Shown here one piece after another: positions 42,274 to 51,283 of a DNA stretch of 64,000 nt. The translations under genes were made by a program, and so were the position numbers. The notes beneath the pieces are model-generated. The model was given only the letters and a program-made list of their open reading frames with translations, had not been told where the DNA came from and made no database searches. Source of the stretch: Paenibacillus kribbensis. Lineage in GTDB: Bacteria; Bacillota; Bacilli; Paenibacillales; Paenibacillaceae. The stretch spans positions 3,621,501 through 3,685,500 of the forward strand of contig NZ_CP020028.1 of assembly GCF_002240415.1 (NCBI RefSeq), given 5' to 3'. The first letter of the stretch is position 1; each line of letters begins with the position of its first letter.

Positions 42274-43890
42274 ATGTCCACCGCAATTTCTATCTTTGAT
42301 ACAACGCTGCGAGACGGTACTCAAGGAGAAGGAATTAGCTTGTCTGCTGACGACAAATTGAAAATCGCCAAAAAACTTGATGATCTCGGTGTTCATTATA
42401 TTGAAGGCGGGATTCCCGGGAGCAACAGCAAGGATATCGAATTTTTCAAACGGGTACAAGAGCTAGGACTTCAGGCCAAAATTGTCGCCTTCGGCAGCAC
42501 GCGCCGCAAGAATAGCATCGCAGCACAGGATGTCAATCTGCAGCGGATTCTGGAATCCGGCGCCCAGGCTGCTACGCTGGTAGGTAAATCATGGGACTTC
42601 CATGTAGACACCGCTTTGCAGACGACATTGGAGGAAAATTTGTCCATGATTTATGATTCCATTGCCTTTTTAAAGCAAGGAGGCATGGAGGTTATTTTTG
42701 ATGCCGAGCATTTTTTTGACGGCTATAAAAACAACCCGGAATACGCACTCGCCGTTTTGAAAAAAGCAGAAGAAGCAGGCGCGGACTGGCTCGTGATGTG
42801 CGATACAAACGGTGGCACCATGCCGCATGAAGTACAGGAAATTGTCACTACGTTGCATAGTCAATTGACAAGATCGCAATTGGGTATTCATACACACAAT
42901 GACTGTGAATTGGCAGTAGCCAACACGCTTAGCGCAGTTCAGGCAGGTGCAAGACAGGTTCAAGGCACCCTTAACGGATATGGCGAGAGATGCGGTAATG
43001 CCAACCTATGCTCCGTCATTCCAAATTTGCAACTCAAGCTCGGCTACGATTGTCTGGGTGATGACAAGCTGAAGCAACTCTATAATACAGCCCGCTTTGT
43101 TAGCGAGGTGGCCAACGTCAATATGTCTGTGAACCAGCCTTATGTCGGCAATGCAGCCTTTGCCCATAAGGGCGGCATCCATGTGTCAGCTATTTTGCGC
43201 GATTCGCGAACTTACGAGCACATCGTTCCTGAGCTGGTGGGCAACAAACAGCGGGTATTGGTCTCCGAATTGGCAGGACAAAGCAATGTTGTGTCCAAGG
43301 CGCAGGAGCTGGGCATCACCCTTGATCCGTCCAGTGATGAAGCGCGTGGCGTCATTAGCCGCATCAAGGAGCTGGAGCATCAGGGCTACCAGTTTGAAGG
43401 AGCCGATGCTTCGCTGGAATTGCTCATTCGGGAAGCAGGCGGTCAAGTGAAGGAAATGTTTTCGTTCGAGTCCTTCAAGGTGCTGGTAGAAAAAACAGCA
43501 GGCAGACCGGTCGTATCCGAGGCGTTCTTGAAGCTAAATGTCGCAGGGACGAGTGTTTATACCGCTGCTGAAGGAAATGGTCCTGTCAATGCACTCGATA
43601 ATGCACTTCGCAAGGCCCTTTCCCAATATTTCCCTGCCTTGCGGGACATGCATCTGGCTGATTACAAGGTACGTGTGCTCGACGAAAAAGATGCCACCGC
43701 GGCCAAAGTACGAGTACTCATAGAATCCAAAAATTACGAAGACGTCTGGAGTAACGTAGGCGTATCCGAAAATGTAATTGAAGCCAGCTGGGAAGCTCTT
43801 CTGGACAGCTTCCGTTATGCGTTGCTGGAAGCACCGATTCCCAAAAACGAGCAGGCAGACCTTACTCACCAGGGATTAATTAACCACTAA
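42274..43890 (+). CDS. cimA: (R)-citramalate synthase
   Basis: This 538-residue enzyme condenses pyruvate and acetyl-CoA to citramalate, a threonine-independent route to 2-ketobutyrate and isoleucine. The DRE-TIM barrel has FDTTLRDGTQGEG, the metal ligands GIHTHNDCELA and the NGYGERCGNANL loop. A C-terminal regulatory LeuA-dimer domain (residues about 395-510) allows feedback inhibition by isoleucine. Length and GIPGSNSKD mark CimA rather than LeuA or homocitrate synthase. AAAGGAGGAGTCCCTC precedes the ATG. It stands alone with its own promoter and a strong terminator. Confidence 0.93.
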   Translation: MSTAISIFDTTLRDGTQGEGISLSADDKLKIAKKLDDLGVHYIEGGIPGSNSKDIEFFKRVQELGLQAKIVAFGSTRRKNSIAAQDVNLQRILESGAQAATLVGKSWDFHVDTALQTTLEENLSMIYDSIAFLKQGGMEVIFDAEHFFDGYKNNPEYALAVLKKAEEAGADWLVMCDTNGGTMPHEVQEIVTTLHSQLTRSQLGIHTHNDCELAVANTLSAVQAGARQVQGTLNGYGERCGNANLCSVIPNLQLKLGYDCLGDDKLKQLYNTARFVSEVANVNMSVNQPYVGNAAFAHKGGIHVSAILRDSRTYEHIVPELVGNKQRVLVSELAGQSNVVSKAQELGITLDPSSDEARGVISRIKELEHQGYQFEGADASLELLIREAGGQVKEMFSFESFKVLVEKTAGRPVVSEAFLKLNVAGTSVYTAAEGNGPVNALDNALRKALSQYFPALRDMHLADYKVRVLDEKDATAAKVRVLIESKNYEDVWSNVGVSENVIEASWEALLDSFRYALLEAPIPKNEQADLTHQGLINH

Positions 43891-43918
43891 TCCTAATCAG
43901 ACGAAGGAATGCTTCTAA

Positions 43919-43966
43919 AAGGTGTCTTTAGGACCTATCGGGACCTCAAAGACACCTTCTTTTTTT
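43919..43966 (+). terminator. Terminator of cimA
   Basis: A stem of 11 bp or more (AAGGTGTCTTT/AAAGACACCTT) is followed by eight T. The 3' end of the convergent thioredoxin-like gene runs into this hairpin. Confidence 0.85.
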
Positions 43967-44534
43967 GAAGCATCTGTATTTTACGATCCAATTCCTGCTC
44001 ACTCAGCATGCCGATGATAATTTCGTGCACCTGTCCATGATGATCAACCAATACATGAGTCGGAAAAGCTGCTCCCCCAAACCGTTCAAACAATGCCCCT
44101 TGCTCATCAAGCAAAATCGGAAATTGCAGGCCCAAAGCGCGGGAAAATTTCTGCACATCCTCCAGTCGATCATAGCGAGTTACATTGATTCCATATACAT
44201 CTACATCTTGTTTGTACTTGCGATACAACTCATTCAGCATAGGCGCTTCCACACGGCACGGATCACACCATGAAGCCCAAAAGCTAATAACCAGCGGTTT
44301 GTTGCGTGTAGCCCCCACATCGTAGGAGTTACCGTTCAAACCCTTTAAAATCATAGATGGAAGCCGTTGACCGGGTTTTAGCTTTTTGATTTCCCCATCC
44401 TTATATCCCTCCTGGGAAAGTACATTTTTAATCGGCAGGCTTGTTGCATAAGCCATGTTTGCAATAACTCCCCATGCAGCCGCTCCCACAACCAGCATAG
44501 CTATCCCTAATCTCATACAATCAAGCCTTTTCAC
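43935..44534 (-). CDS. TlpA/ResA-like extracytoplasmic thioredoxin
   Basis: This 199-residue protein has an N-terminal signal anchor (LGIAMLVVGAAAWGVIANMAYA) and a thioredoxin fold outside the membrane. The redox site is CDPC in FWASWCDPCRVEAPML, cis-Pro lies in AAFPTHVLVD, and the TlpA insert follows NKPLVISF. Such proteins reduce cytochrome c or spore-coat/cortex disulfides, as ResA and StoA do. GTG 44534 has CAGGTG close upstream. It is a single gene; no ccd or res genes are nearby. Confidence 0.9.
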   Translation of the reverse strand: MKRLDCMRLGIAMLVVGAAAWGVIANMAYATSLPIKNVLSQEGYKDGEIKKLKPGQRLPSMILKGLNGNSYDVGATRNKPLVISFWASWCDPCRVEAPMLNELYRKYKQDVDVYGINVTRYDRLEDVQKFSRALGLQFPILLDEQGALFERFGGAAFPTHVLVDHHGQVHEIIIGMLSEQELDRKIQMLQKKKVSLRSR

Positions 44535-44632
44535 AATCCAATCACCTGACTTTCATTAAGCTTACCTTGAACTTCTCCATAGGATACCCAGTCTGCTCCC
44601 AACTCTAACCTTCCCCATCTGCATATGTGCAC

Positions 44633-44675
44633 AAAAAAACAGCAAACCCACGAATAGTCGCGGACTTGCTGTTTT
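44633..44675 (-). terminator. Terminator after exonuclease gene
   Basis: A stem of AACAGCAA with TTGCTGTT plus inner CC/GG pairing is followed on the minus strand by seven T. It lies 35 bp after the exonuclease stop codon. Confidence 0.75.
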
Positions 44676-44709
44676 TGGTGCAACCTGAGCGCTAGCGATG
44701 TACACGAGA

Positions 44710-45447
44710 TCAGGCATGACTTAAATGTGCATAAACATCTGCCAAATTAGTCACGTTACGCTCAAGCATTTCCTGTACATACGCCACCCACAGCTTAGCT
44801 GTCATTTTTGCATCCTCTAACGCATGATGCCGCCCCTCAATCGGAATGCTTTGATAGGTCAGCAATTCATCCAGGCTATACGTTTGGTGCTGTTGCGGCT
44901 CAAGCCACTTGGCAAGCATCATCGTATCGAGAACTCGGTGAGTCAGCTGGACTTTAGATGTTTTCCATAAAGCGGCATTCAAAAAAGCCTTGTCATGAGC
45001 ACTGGCATGCGCTACAAGTACACGCCCACCTACAAAGGACATAAAATCATGCAGCCCATTCATAAGCGGTGGAGCCTCATCTGTCATTTCCCGGGTAATC
45101 CCGGTTAGCTCAGTAATATGCTCAGGAATCACTGTACGTGGATTGACAAGCGTATAAAACTGCTCTTTTTCCATAATTGTATCCCCGACAACCCGAATCG
45201 CTCCAAACGATAAAATCTCATCACCATGCTGCGCAGAAAATCCCGTCGTCTCCAGATCAAAAACAACCGTCTCCAAACGCTCCAGCGGGGTCCGCAAAAC
45301 TTCAGAGCGCCGCTGCTCCCGGGTTAAGGAGCGAATAAACGCCATCTGCTGAGCCGTAGGAGCCCCCATTACTGAAGCGATGGCAGACGGTACTCCTCCT
45401 CTGCGGAGAGCGCTCCAAAAGCCGCCTCCCTGCGCTGGTTCCTTCAT
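44710..45447 (-). CDS. DnaQ-like 3'-5' exonuclease
   Basis: This 245-residue DEDDh nuclease has ExoI in VVFDLETTGFS, ExoII in LVAHASAHDKAFLN and ExoIII in GRHHALEDAKMTA. It is a free exonuclease domain without polymerase and probably acts on RNA or single-strand DNA ends. Its ATG overlaps the stop of the DUF294 gene (4 bp, ATGA), so it is the second gene of a coupled pair. In many bacteria a DUF294 nucleotidyltransferase and a DnaQ-like exonuclease occur together, which suggests a common pathway. GGAAGGGAG precedes the start. Confidence 0.9.
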   Translation of the reverse strand: MKEPAQGGGFWSALRRGGVPSAIASVMGAPTAQQMAFIRSLTREQRRSEVLRTPLERLETVVFDLETTGFSAQHGDEILSFGAIRVVGDTIMEKEQFYTLVNPRTVIPEHITELTGITREMTDEAPPLMNGLHDFMSFVGGRVLVAHASAHDKAFLNAALWKTSKVQLTHRVLDTMMLAKWLEPQQHQTYSLDELLTYQSIPIEGRHHALEDAKMTAKLWVAYVQEMLERNVTNLADVYAHLSHA

Positions 45448-46526
45448 GGCCTTCTCCCTTCCATAAATCGCAACTGTCTTTGCAACGCACGATGGAGCCG
45501 TCGCACCGTCGAAAGAGCCTCGCGCAGCTCGTGCCAGCCCTTGCCTTGCTTCAGCGGCTTGACGGCCAGGTAGCCGTTGCTGATCAGCAATCCATCCTTT
45601 TCCTGCACCGGAGTTGCTGTTCGAAGCTGAAGTGCAATCCGAAAGGCCCGCTCACAAGCGTCCAGCAAAGGAAGCGGCGCGGCCTCCAATTGCGCCAGGC
45701 GTCTCAGTCTTTTCAGCGTAGAGGTTTCCTCTACTCCGTGCTGCAACGCCAGAAAGCGCACTGCATTTACCAGTGGAATATACAGCCCGTATTTCACATC
45801 AAAATCGCCCGCGTGCTCCCCAAAGCGTTCGGTGACGATCTGACCCAAAATATTAAGTGTCGCTTTATGCCTGACCGTGTTCCTGAGTACCGCTATAGGC
45901 AAATCGGGATGTTTTCGGAACAGCCCATAAAAGCTACGTTTCCATTCGCATGACAACTGTTCATCTCCAGCGATATGCCTCATATCAGACGAGATGATCA
46001 GATAACGGATCGGCTCCCAGGCAAAATCATCCGACCATTTCGTTAGCTGCTCCTGCCATTCAGACAATGTACGACGCCACAACGGCTCCGAACACATCAC
46101 TTTCCCCTCACATTTGGGGTAGCCCAAATTCTCCAGAATCGCGGATACTCTGCGACCCAATTCGCTAAAATACAATTCTTTGTCCGCGGATACCATATCA
46201 CTGATAATCATACCGTTATCCTGGTCACTCCATAGCGTCGATTCCGAGCGCCCCATGCTTCCGAAGGCTATAAATGCGTAAGGGACGGGAGGGGGGCCGA
46301 AGCCATCCTCAACCATCCCTTTTTCGCACACTTGTACAGCTCTGGCCGCGATACGGTCATGCATTTCATTCGCCGTTTGTAACCAGTCTGATAACGGAGC
46401 GGAGGCTTGGGAAGCCAGCAGCCATTTTTGAGAATCGACCCTGGCCTGCCTCAGCGATTCAGGCGTGTCTGCTTGGTCAATCGCTTCGGCGGAACTCACC
46501 CAAGGGGCCATATTTTGCAGTTCCAT
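45444..46526 (-). CDS. DUF294 nucleotidyltransferase-like protein
   Basis: This GlnD-like nucleotidyltransferase has about 360 residues. The catalytic segment FIAFGSMGRSESTLWSDQDNGMI has the GS and two acidic residues, as in the uridylyltransferase domain of GlnD. A C-terminal DUF294 domain (residues about 200-345) follows. Unlike most relatives it has no CBS or cyclic-nucleotide domain. The frame opens at 46550, but GGAGG fits ATG 46526. It lies 47 bp downstream of amtB on the same strand, so ammonium uptake and a protein nucleotidylating enzyme may be co-transcribed. The substrate protein is unknown, and no PII gene is in the window. Confidence 0.88.
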   Translation of the reverse strand: MELQNMAPWVSSAEAIDQADTPESLRQARVDSQKWLLASQASAPLSDWLQTANEMHDRIAARAVQVCEKGMVEDGFGPPPVPYAFIAFGSMGRSESTLWSDQDNGMIISDMVSADKELYFSELGRRVSAILENLGYPKCEGKVMCSEPLWRRTLSEWQEQLTKWSDDFAWEPIRYLIISSDMRHIAGDEQLSCEWKRSFYGLFRKHPDLPIAVLRNTVRHKATLNILGQIVTERFGEHAGDFDVKYGLYIPLVNAVRFLALQHGVEETSTLKRLRRLAQLEAAPLPLLDACERAFRIALQLRTATPVQEKDGLLISNGYLAVKPLKQGKGWHELREALSTVRRLHRALQRQLRFMEGRRP

Positions 46527-46573
46527 ACTACCATCTCCTCCGCTCTCCATACTGGCTCTTTATATTCTACAAC

Positions 46574-47977
46574 TTAGTTTACAATACCAGAACGCTTTTC
46601 AGCCTCTGCAACCAACTTCATTTGTTCTGGATAGCCGTACGTACCGTGTTCACTGATATCCAGCCCCATGGTTTCTTCCTCTTCTGTAACGCGAATGCCC
46701 ATCATTGCTTTCATTGCACCCAGAATAATGAAGGAAATGACGAACACAAAGGTAAAGGTGCCAACCAGTCCAAGCAGTTGTACTCCTAATTGTGTAAATC
46801 CACCGCCATAGAACAGCCCCGCTTGACCTACACCTGTTACTTTTACAAGCTCAGGAGTAGCGAACAATCCTGTCGATACCGCACCCCACATCCCTGCAAT
46901 ACCATGCACAGAAAAAGCATACACCGGATCATCTACTCTTGCACGCTCAAACCATTGTGCTGTGAAGAAGGTGACAATCCCTGCTACAGCACCGATGACC
47001 AGAGCTGCCCAAGGAGCTACAAAAGCACAAGAACCAGTAATGGCAACCAACGCCGCCAGCACACCATTCAGCATCGAAGGAATATCTGCTTTTCCATATA
47101 CCATCCAGGATACGAGCAAAGCGAAAACCCCGCCTGCCGCAGCTGCAATATTGGTAGTCAACGCCACATATCCGAAAAATCCGTCATTCATAGCCGATAC
47201 TGCACTACCCGGGTTAAATCCAAACCAGCCAAACCAGAGAATAATAACGCCCAGAATCGAATACACCTGATTGTGGCCAGGAATAATGTTCGGCTTGCCA
47301 TCCTTATTAAATTTGCCCAGACGCGGTTTGAGCAGCAGCGTAGCGACAAGTGCCGCCGTAGCGCCTGTCAGATGGACTACTGTCGAACCGGCATAATCCT
47401 GCATACCCAGTTTGCCAAGCCAGCCACCGCCCCATACCCAGTGAGCTACAACCGGATAAATCACGATGGAGAACAAAATACCGAAAATAATGTATACACT
47501 TAATTTTGCACGCTCTGCCATTCCTCCACATGCGATGGAAAGAGAAACCGCAGCAAAAGCGAAATGGAATAAAAACATAATGGTGATTGGAACATCCAGA
47601 GCGGAGAGAGAATCAAATGATGCTGCAGCATCAGTACCACTCATAAAGAAACCCGTCAATCCCATAAATCCGTTGCCGCCATCGTTGCCAAAGCCGAGTC
47701 CAAATCCAAGTGCCCAGAAGGACAAGGCCGCAACTCCCGTAGTAAGAATCGTTTTACCAGCGACATGCCCCGCATTCTTCATTCGTGTAGAACCAGCCTC
47801 CAGCAACGCAAATCCCGCTTGCATGAAGAACACGAGTATAAATGCCAAGAAGGTAAATGCCGTATTTAAGCCTGCTTGAAGCTGAACATTTGTCGGACCG
47901 TCAGCAGCGAATGCACCTACCGGAAAAGCCAGTACCGTCACCATGGCCAATAATGCAACTAACCACTTTTTTCTCAT
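46574..47977 (-). CDS. amtB: Ammonium transporter AmtB
   Basis: This 467-residue channel for ammonium/ammonia has a signal peptide (MRKKWLVALLAMVTVLAFPVGAFA) and then 11 membrane helices. The pore residues are visible: Phe gates in FFMQAGFALLEAGSTR, the paired His in VVHLTGATAAL and SVHGIAGMWGAV. The conserved FGWFGFNPGS is complete. The frame opens at GTG 47986; GGGAGTGGG places ATG 47977. No glnK/PII gene is next to it, which is unusual. Upstream are a sigma-A promoter (48034-48063) and a near-consensus GlnR/TnrA box (48108-48124), so nitrogen-regulated expression is expected. Confidence 0.95.
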   Translation of the reverse strand: MRKKWLVALLAMVTVLAFPVGAFAADGPTNVQLQAGLNTAFTFLAFILVFFMQAGFALLEAGSTRMKNAGHVAGKTILTTGVAALSFWALGFGLGFGNDGGNGFMGLTGFFMSGTDAAASFDSLSALDVPITIMFLFHFAFAAVSLSIACGGMAERAKLSVYIIFGILFSIVIYPVVAHWVWGGGWLGKLGMQDYAGSTVVHLTGATAALVATLLLKPRLGKFNKDGKPNIIPGHNQVYSILGVIILWFGWFGFNPGSAVSAMNDGFFGYVALTTNIAAAAGGVFALLVSWMVYGKADIPSMLNGVLAALVAITGSCAFVAPWAALVIGAVAGIVTFFTAQWFERARVDDPVYAFSVHGIAGMWGAVSTGLFATPELVKVTGVGQAGLFYGGGFTQLGVQLLGLVGTFTFVFVISFIILGAMKAMMGIRVTEEEETMGLDISEHGTYGYPEQMKLVAEAEKRSGIVN

Positions 47978-48033
47978 GAAGCCCACTCCCTTGAATGTTA
48001 TGTTTCTTTACATTTCGTGAAATTCTTATTGTC

Positions 48034-48063
48034 ATTATAAGCAGAACACATGAAAGTTGACAA
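48034..48063 (-). promoter_or_regulatory. Promoter of amtB
   Basis: On the minus strand TTGTCA, an 18-bp spacer, then TATAAT, 57 bp upstream of the amtB start. Confidence 0.6.
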
Positions 48064-48107
48064 GATTTTTTTTACCATGTTAAAAAAACAAGCAATAAAA
48101 CTTCTCA

Positions 48108-48124
48108 TGTCACATTTACTAACT
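48108..48124. promoter_or_regulatory. Candidate GlnR/TnrA box upstream of amtB
   Basis: TGTCACATTTACTAACT matches the GlnR/TnrA consensus TGTNA-N7-TNACA at all but the last base. It lies about 45 bp upstream of the amtB -35, a little farther than typical TnrA activation sites. It is also 148 bp before the divergent MerR gene. Confidence 0.5.
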
Positions 48125-48271
48125 ATAAAAGTAGCTTGTTTCAGTCCTGAAAAAGTATAACGTTTGACTGTATGGTTGAGAATCATGTAAAATATTCTTA
48201 TTAAGCACTTGATTTGCAGATCGAAATTTTGAAGGTTGAATGAAGAGCGTGAGGTGAGGATAGATGGGGAT

Positions 48272-48703
48272 ATGAAGCTGTATCGAATTGGTGAACTAGC
48301 CAAGGCGGCTGGTGTCAGCGAACGAACCATTGATTATTACACAAAGCTCGGTTTGATCACACCTGAAGAACGATCATTGAAAAATTATCGGCTTTATAAT
48401 GATGAAACCTTAAAAAGGCTTGAACGTATTAACCAAATGAAACAAGAGAAGTATAGCCTCGAGGAAATCAAACAGACGCTTATTAAATGGAGCTCGGTTG
48501 CAGGGGAAGATCACGTCACAGACAAGCTGACGAGTCTGGAGATGCACATGCAGCGTCTGGAGCGTGAAGTCAATGAGCTACAGCCTCTTCTGGGGCAGCT
48601 CAAGCCCGTTCAAGCTCGCAAGTTACTTACGGGTCTACTCCCGCAAAGCGCTGCTTGTATCGAAGCTCTGAAGTATTTGCTGGAGCATAGCTCTTTGATG
48701 TAG
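48272..48703 (+). CDS. MerR family regulator
   Basis: This regulator has about 143 residues. The winged HTH is LYRIGELAKAAGVSERTIDYYTKLGLI with the wing LKNYRLYNDETLKRL. A long coiled-coil dimerisation helix follows (HVTDKLTSLEMHMQRLEREVNELQPL). The frame opens at TTG 48236, but MKLYRIGELAK at ATG 48272 is the standard MerR start. No metal-binding Cys pattern is seen and the C-terminal domain is short, so the signal is unknown. It lies 43 bp before the zinc-protease gene on the same strand and is likely co-transcribed with it. Confidence 0.9.
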   Translation: MKLYRIGELAKAAGVSERTIDYYTKLGLITPEERSLKNYRLYNDETLKRLERINQMKQEKYSLEEIKQTLIKWSSVAGEDHVTDKLTSLEMHMQRLEREVNELQPLLGQLKPVQARKLLTGLLPQSAACIEALKYLLEHSSLM

Positions 48704-48746
48704 GTTCCCGGGCTGTATGATGAAACAATAATGGAGGGATTGCTTT

Positions 48747-49418
48747 ATGATGGGTATGTATATATTGATTCTTCTTGCGTTCGGATTATCCTTATGGGCG
48801 CAATTTCGTGTGAAAGGTACTTTTAACAAGTGGTCTGACGTCCCCAACGAAAATGGGCTGACAGGTTATGATGCCGCCCGGCACATGCTAGATCGTAATG
48901 GTTTGCATGATGTTCCGATTGAACCGGTGCCGGGTGCGTTATCTGACCACTATGACCCGATACATCGAGTGGTACGCCTGTCCGAGCCAGTATATTATGA
49001 AAAATCCATTTCCGCGGTTGCTGTGGCTTGTCACGAGGTCGGTCATGCGATTCAGCATAAAGAGCATTATCCGATGCTGACACTGCGTCACCGTATCTTT
49101 CCGATCGTCAACTTTGCATCCGGTATTGCACCGTTTCTGCTGATTGCCGGTTTCTTGTTCAGCTTTACGAACCTGATCGGTCTGGGTATTATCTTTTTCT
49201 CGGCTACGGTTGCTTTTCAATTAATTACATTGCCGGTCGAATTTAACGCTTCCAACCGCGCACGTGAAATTATGGTTTCTGAAGGCTTTATCCGTAGTGA
49301 TGAAGAACGAGGTATCGCCAAAGTATTGAATGCAGCTGCATTAACCTATGTGGCCGCCGCTCTCGTTTCCTTGCTGGAACTGATCCGCTTGATTGGTATT
49401 TTTAACAGTCGCGACTAA
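48747..49418 (+). CDS. Membrane zinc metallopeptidase, YugP family
   Basis: This 223-residue membrane protein has the zinc motif HEVGH in VAVACHEVGHAIQH near residue 95, a third ligand downstream, and hydrophobic segments at the N-terminus and at about 120-160 and 190-210. The ASNRAREIMVSEGF segment is typical of the YugP (DUF4411/peptidase_mem) family, whose substrate is unknown. GGAGGGATTGCTTT precedes ATG 48747. It follows the MerR gene closely and ends at a strong terminator. Confidence 0.9.
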   Translation: MMGMYILILLAFGLSLWAQFRVKGTFNKWSDVPNENGLTGYDAARHMLDRNGLHDVPIEPVPGALSDHYDPIHRVVRLSEPVYYEKSISAVAVACHEVGHAIQHKEHYPMLTLRHRIFPIVNFASGIAPFLLIAGFLFSFTNLIGLGIIFFSATVAFQLITLPVEFNASNRAREIMVSEGFIRSDEERGIAKVLNAAALTYVAAALVSLLELIRLIGIFNSRD

Positions 49419-49431
49419 TCGCTTGTATTGC

Positions 49432-49480
49432 AAAAAAGGTTGTTCCTCCGCCATGTGATGGTAGAGGAACAACCTTTTTT
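49432..49480. terminator. Bidirectional terminator
   Basis: A perfect 17-bp stem (AAAAAAGGTTGTTCCTC/GAGGAACAACCTTTTTT) has a 15-base loop. It serves the zinc protease gene and also faces the convergent LysR gene. Confidence 0.9.
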
Positions 49481-49513
49481 CTATCTATGCTAATACTCTG
49501 CACTCACTTGCGT

Positions 49514-50443
49514 TCAATCTGCTTTAGCACTCCCATTCGGAGCAACTGCACTGCCTTGAAGACCAAAATAGTCCAACAAAAAAGTGCGAAACGATTTGGC
49601 AACGAGCGGAAGCTTGTCATCCCTGCGGTGAATCAAGCCAATCGTTCGCGTCACCTCCGGATCAACAATCGACACTCTTGCCGGCTGAAGTGGATTGGTC
49701 TGAAATAATGCCATTTCAGGCAAAAGACTGACCCCCATACCGGCTGCAACTAATCCGCGAATTGTATCCGTCTCCTCGCCTTCAAAAGCGATATCCGGCG
49801 TAAATCCAGCCTCCAGACAAGCCTGCCATACAATCGGACGCAGCGAATATCCGTCCCTGAACAGGATAAACTTCTCACCTTTAAGCTGACTTAGCGTGAT
49901 GTGCTTGGCTGTAGCCAAAGGATGATTAGGCGGCAGGACTGCAAACAACTCCTCAGTCAGTACCACGTCCCCCTCAACATGATCATGCCGATCCGGAAAT
50001 GGAGATACAAAAGCCAAATCCACCTCACCTGCGGACACATCACGGATTAAGCTCGGATACATCCCCTGTTTAAATCTGAATTTAACATTGGGATACCGCT
50101 TACGGAACTCAGCCACCACCGTAGGAATAAGATGAATCCCCAAACTGTGTGGAAAACCGATGCGGATTTCGCCCCTTTCAGGGTCCAAAAACTCATGCAC
50201 CTCCAAAACAGCCCGTTCCAAGTCCTTTATAATCGTTTCAACCCGTTTGCAAAATAGCTGTCCCACCGGCGTAAGTTGCAAGTTGCGGCCTTTTTGCATA
50301 AAAAGGTTAACCCCCAGTTCCTCTTCAAGCTGATGAATTTGCCGACTAACCGCAGATTGCGCCACATGTAGCTCCTCGGCTGCCTGAGTGACATGTTCTT
50401 TTTGCGCTACTTTCATGAAGTATTGCAACTGTCGTAATTCCAC
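49514..50443 (-). CDS. LysR family regulator, GltC-like
   Basis: This 309-residue regulator begins MELRQLQYFMKVAQKEHVTQAAEELHVAQSAVSRQI, which closely follows Bacillus GltC, the activator of glutamate synthase genes. GRNLQLTPVGQLF and the effector domain (EFRKRYPNVKF, GLVAAGMGVSLLPE) agree over the full length. No gltAB genes are in this window, so the target may be elsewhere or different. GTG 50443 has GGAG 11 bases upstream. It is in the region of amtB but not in its operon; a nitrogen link is therefore only suggestive. Confidence 0.88.
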   Translation of the reverse strand: MELRQLQYFMKVAQKEHVTQAAEELHVAQSAVSRQIHQLEEELGVNLFMQKGRNLQLTPVGQLFCKRVETIIKDLERAVLEVHEFLDPERGEIRIGFPHSLGIHLIPTVVAEFRKRYPNVKFRFKQGMYPSLIRDVSAGEVDLAFVSPFPDRHDHVEGDVVLTEELFAVLPPNHPLATAKHITLSQLKGEKFILFRDGYSLRPIVWQACLEAGFTPDIAFEGEETDTIRGLVAAGMGVSLLPEMALFQTNPLQPARVSIVDPEVTRTIGLIHRRDDKLPLVAKSFRTFLLDYFGLQGSAVAPNGSAKAD

Positions 50444-50540
50444 TCCGATATTCGCTCCAATCTGTTTTTCAACATCCGAAGGAAGATGTTATCGAACATC
50501 ATCCTCATTATTCCCCTGCCTACTTACGATAAAGCTGTCT

Positions 50541-51164
50541 TTAGTGACGTTTACGTTGACCAGTTAATCTAACCATCAATCCATATAGGAAAAACCCACT
50601 GAGCAAGCCGCCAAAGTGAGCGGTCCAGTTAATGTTCGCCACAGCGAAAGAAAACAGGATACCAAATCCGAGCAGCGTGTACAGTGTTTTGCGTGAAGCA
50701 TCATCCATAAATGAGCGTTGAAACAGGGCAACGTACAGAAATGCACCATAGATGCCATATATCGCTCCTGAGGCTCCTACAGAGATAGTCGTTTCCGCTA
50801 CCATGTTATAATGCGCGATGGACATCACATTCCCTACAATACCTGTGACCAGATATAGCAAAACATAGCGCAAGGAGCCCAGCAAGCGCTCCAGCGGTGG
50901 AGCAAAAACAAGGATCGCGAAGGAATTAAACAAAAGATGATCGAACCCTGCATGTAAAAATATAGCTGACACATAGCGCCATAGCTGATCAGTGAAAGGT
51001 GCCTCATTAATCAGGGCGCCATACCGAATCAGTGTTAAACTATTCTGCGATCCCCCCTGTACGGTAAGCACAATAAACATCACAATATTGATGAGCAAAA
51101 TCAGACAGGTCACCGGGTAAAAACGCAAATAACTTTTCCAGTTCTCATAACGTAAAAAAATCAA
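50541..51164 (-). CDS. Rhomboid family intramembrane serine protease
   Basis: This six-helix protease has about 207 residues. The catalytic Ser is in VGASGAIYG and the His in NWTAHFGGL; the HAGFDHLLFN motif forms the L1/helix-2 region. The frame opens at TTG 51212, but AAGGAAGG is spaced correctly for TTG 51164 (start MIFLRYENWKSYLRFYP), which looks like the family start. The C-terminus is short and basic. It is divergent from tpx, separated by about 120 bp, and the substrate is unknown. Confidence 0.92.
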   Translation of the reverse strand: MIFLRYENWKSYLRFYPVTCLILLINIVMFIVLTVQGGSQNSLTLIRYGALINEAPFTDQLWRYVSAIFLHAGFDHLLFNSFAILVFAPPLERLLGSLRYVLLYLVTGIVGNVMSIAHYNMVAETTISVGASGAIYGIYGAFLYVALFQRSFMDDASRKTLYTLLGFGILFSFAVANINWTAHFGGLLSGFFLYGLMVRLTGQRKRH

Positions 51165-51283
51165 GGCAATCCTTCCTTCACGGGGTGTCTCCACCTTATT
51201 CAAATTGGACAATGTCTTTTATAAAAGATTATAATAGATTTCGGCAACGATAACCAATCTAAAAACCAAGGAGGCTATTACAT

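Noticed and set aside
46790..47503. 237-codon + frame opposite amtB
   Set aside because: Shadow frame in reverse of the membrane-helix coding region; Cys/Arg-rich translation with no domain.
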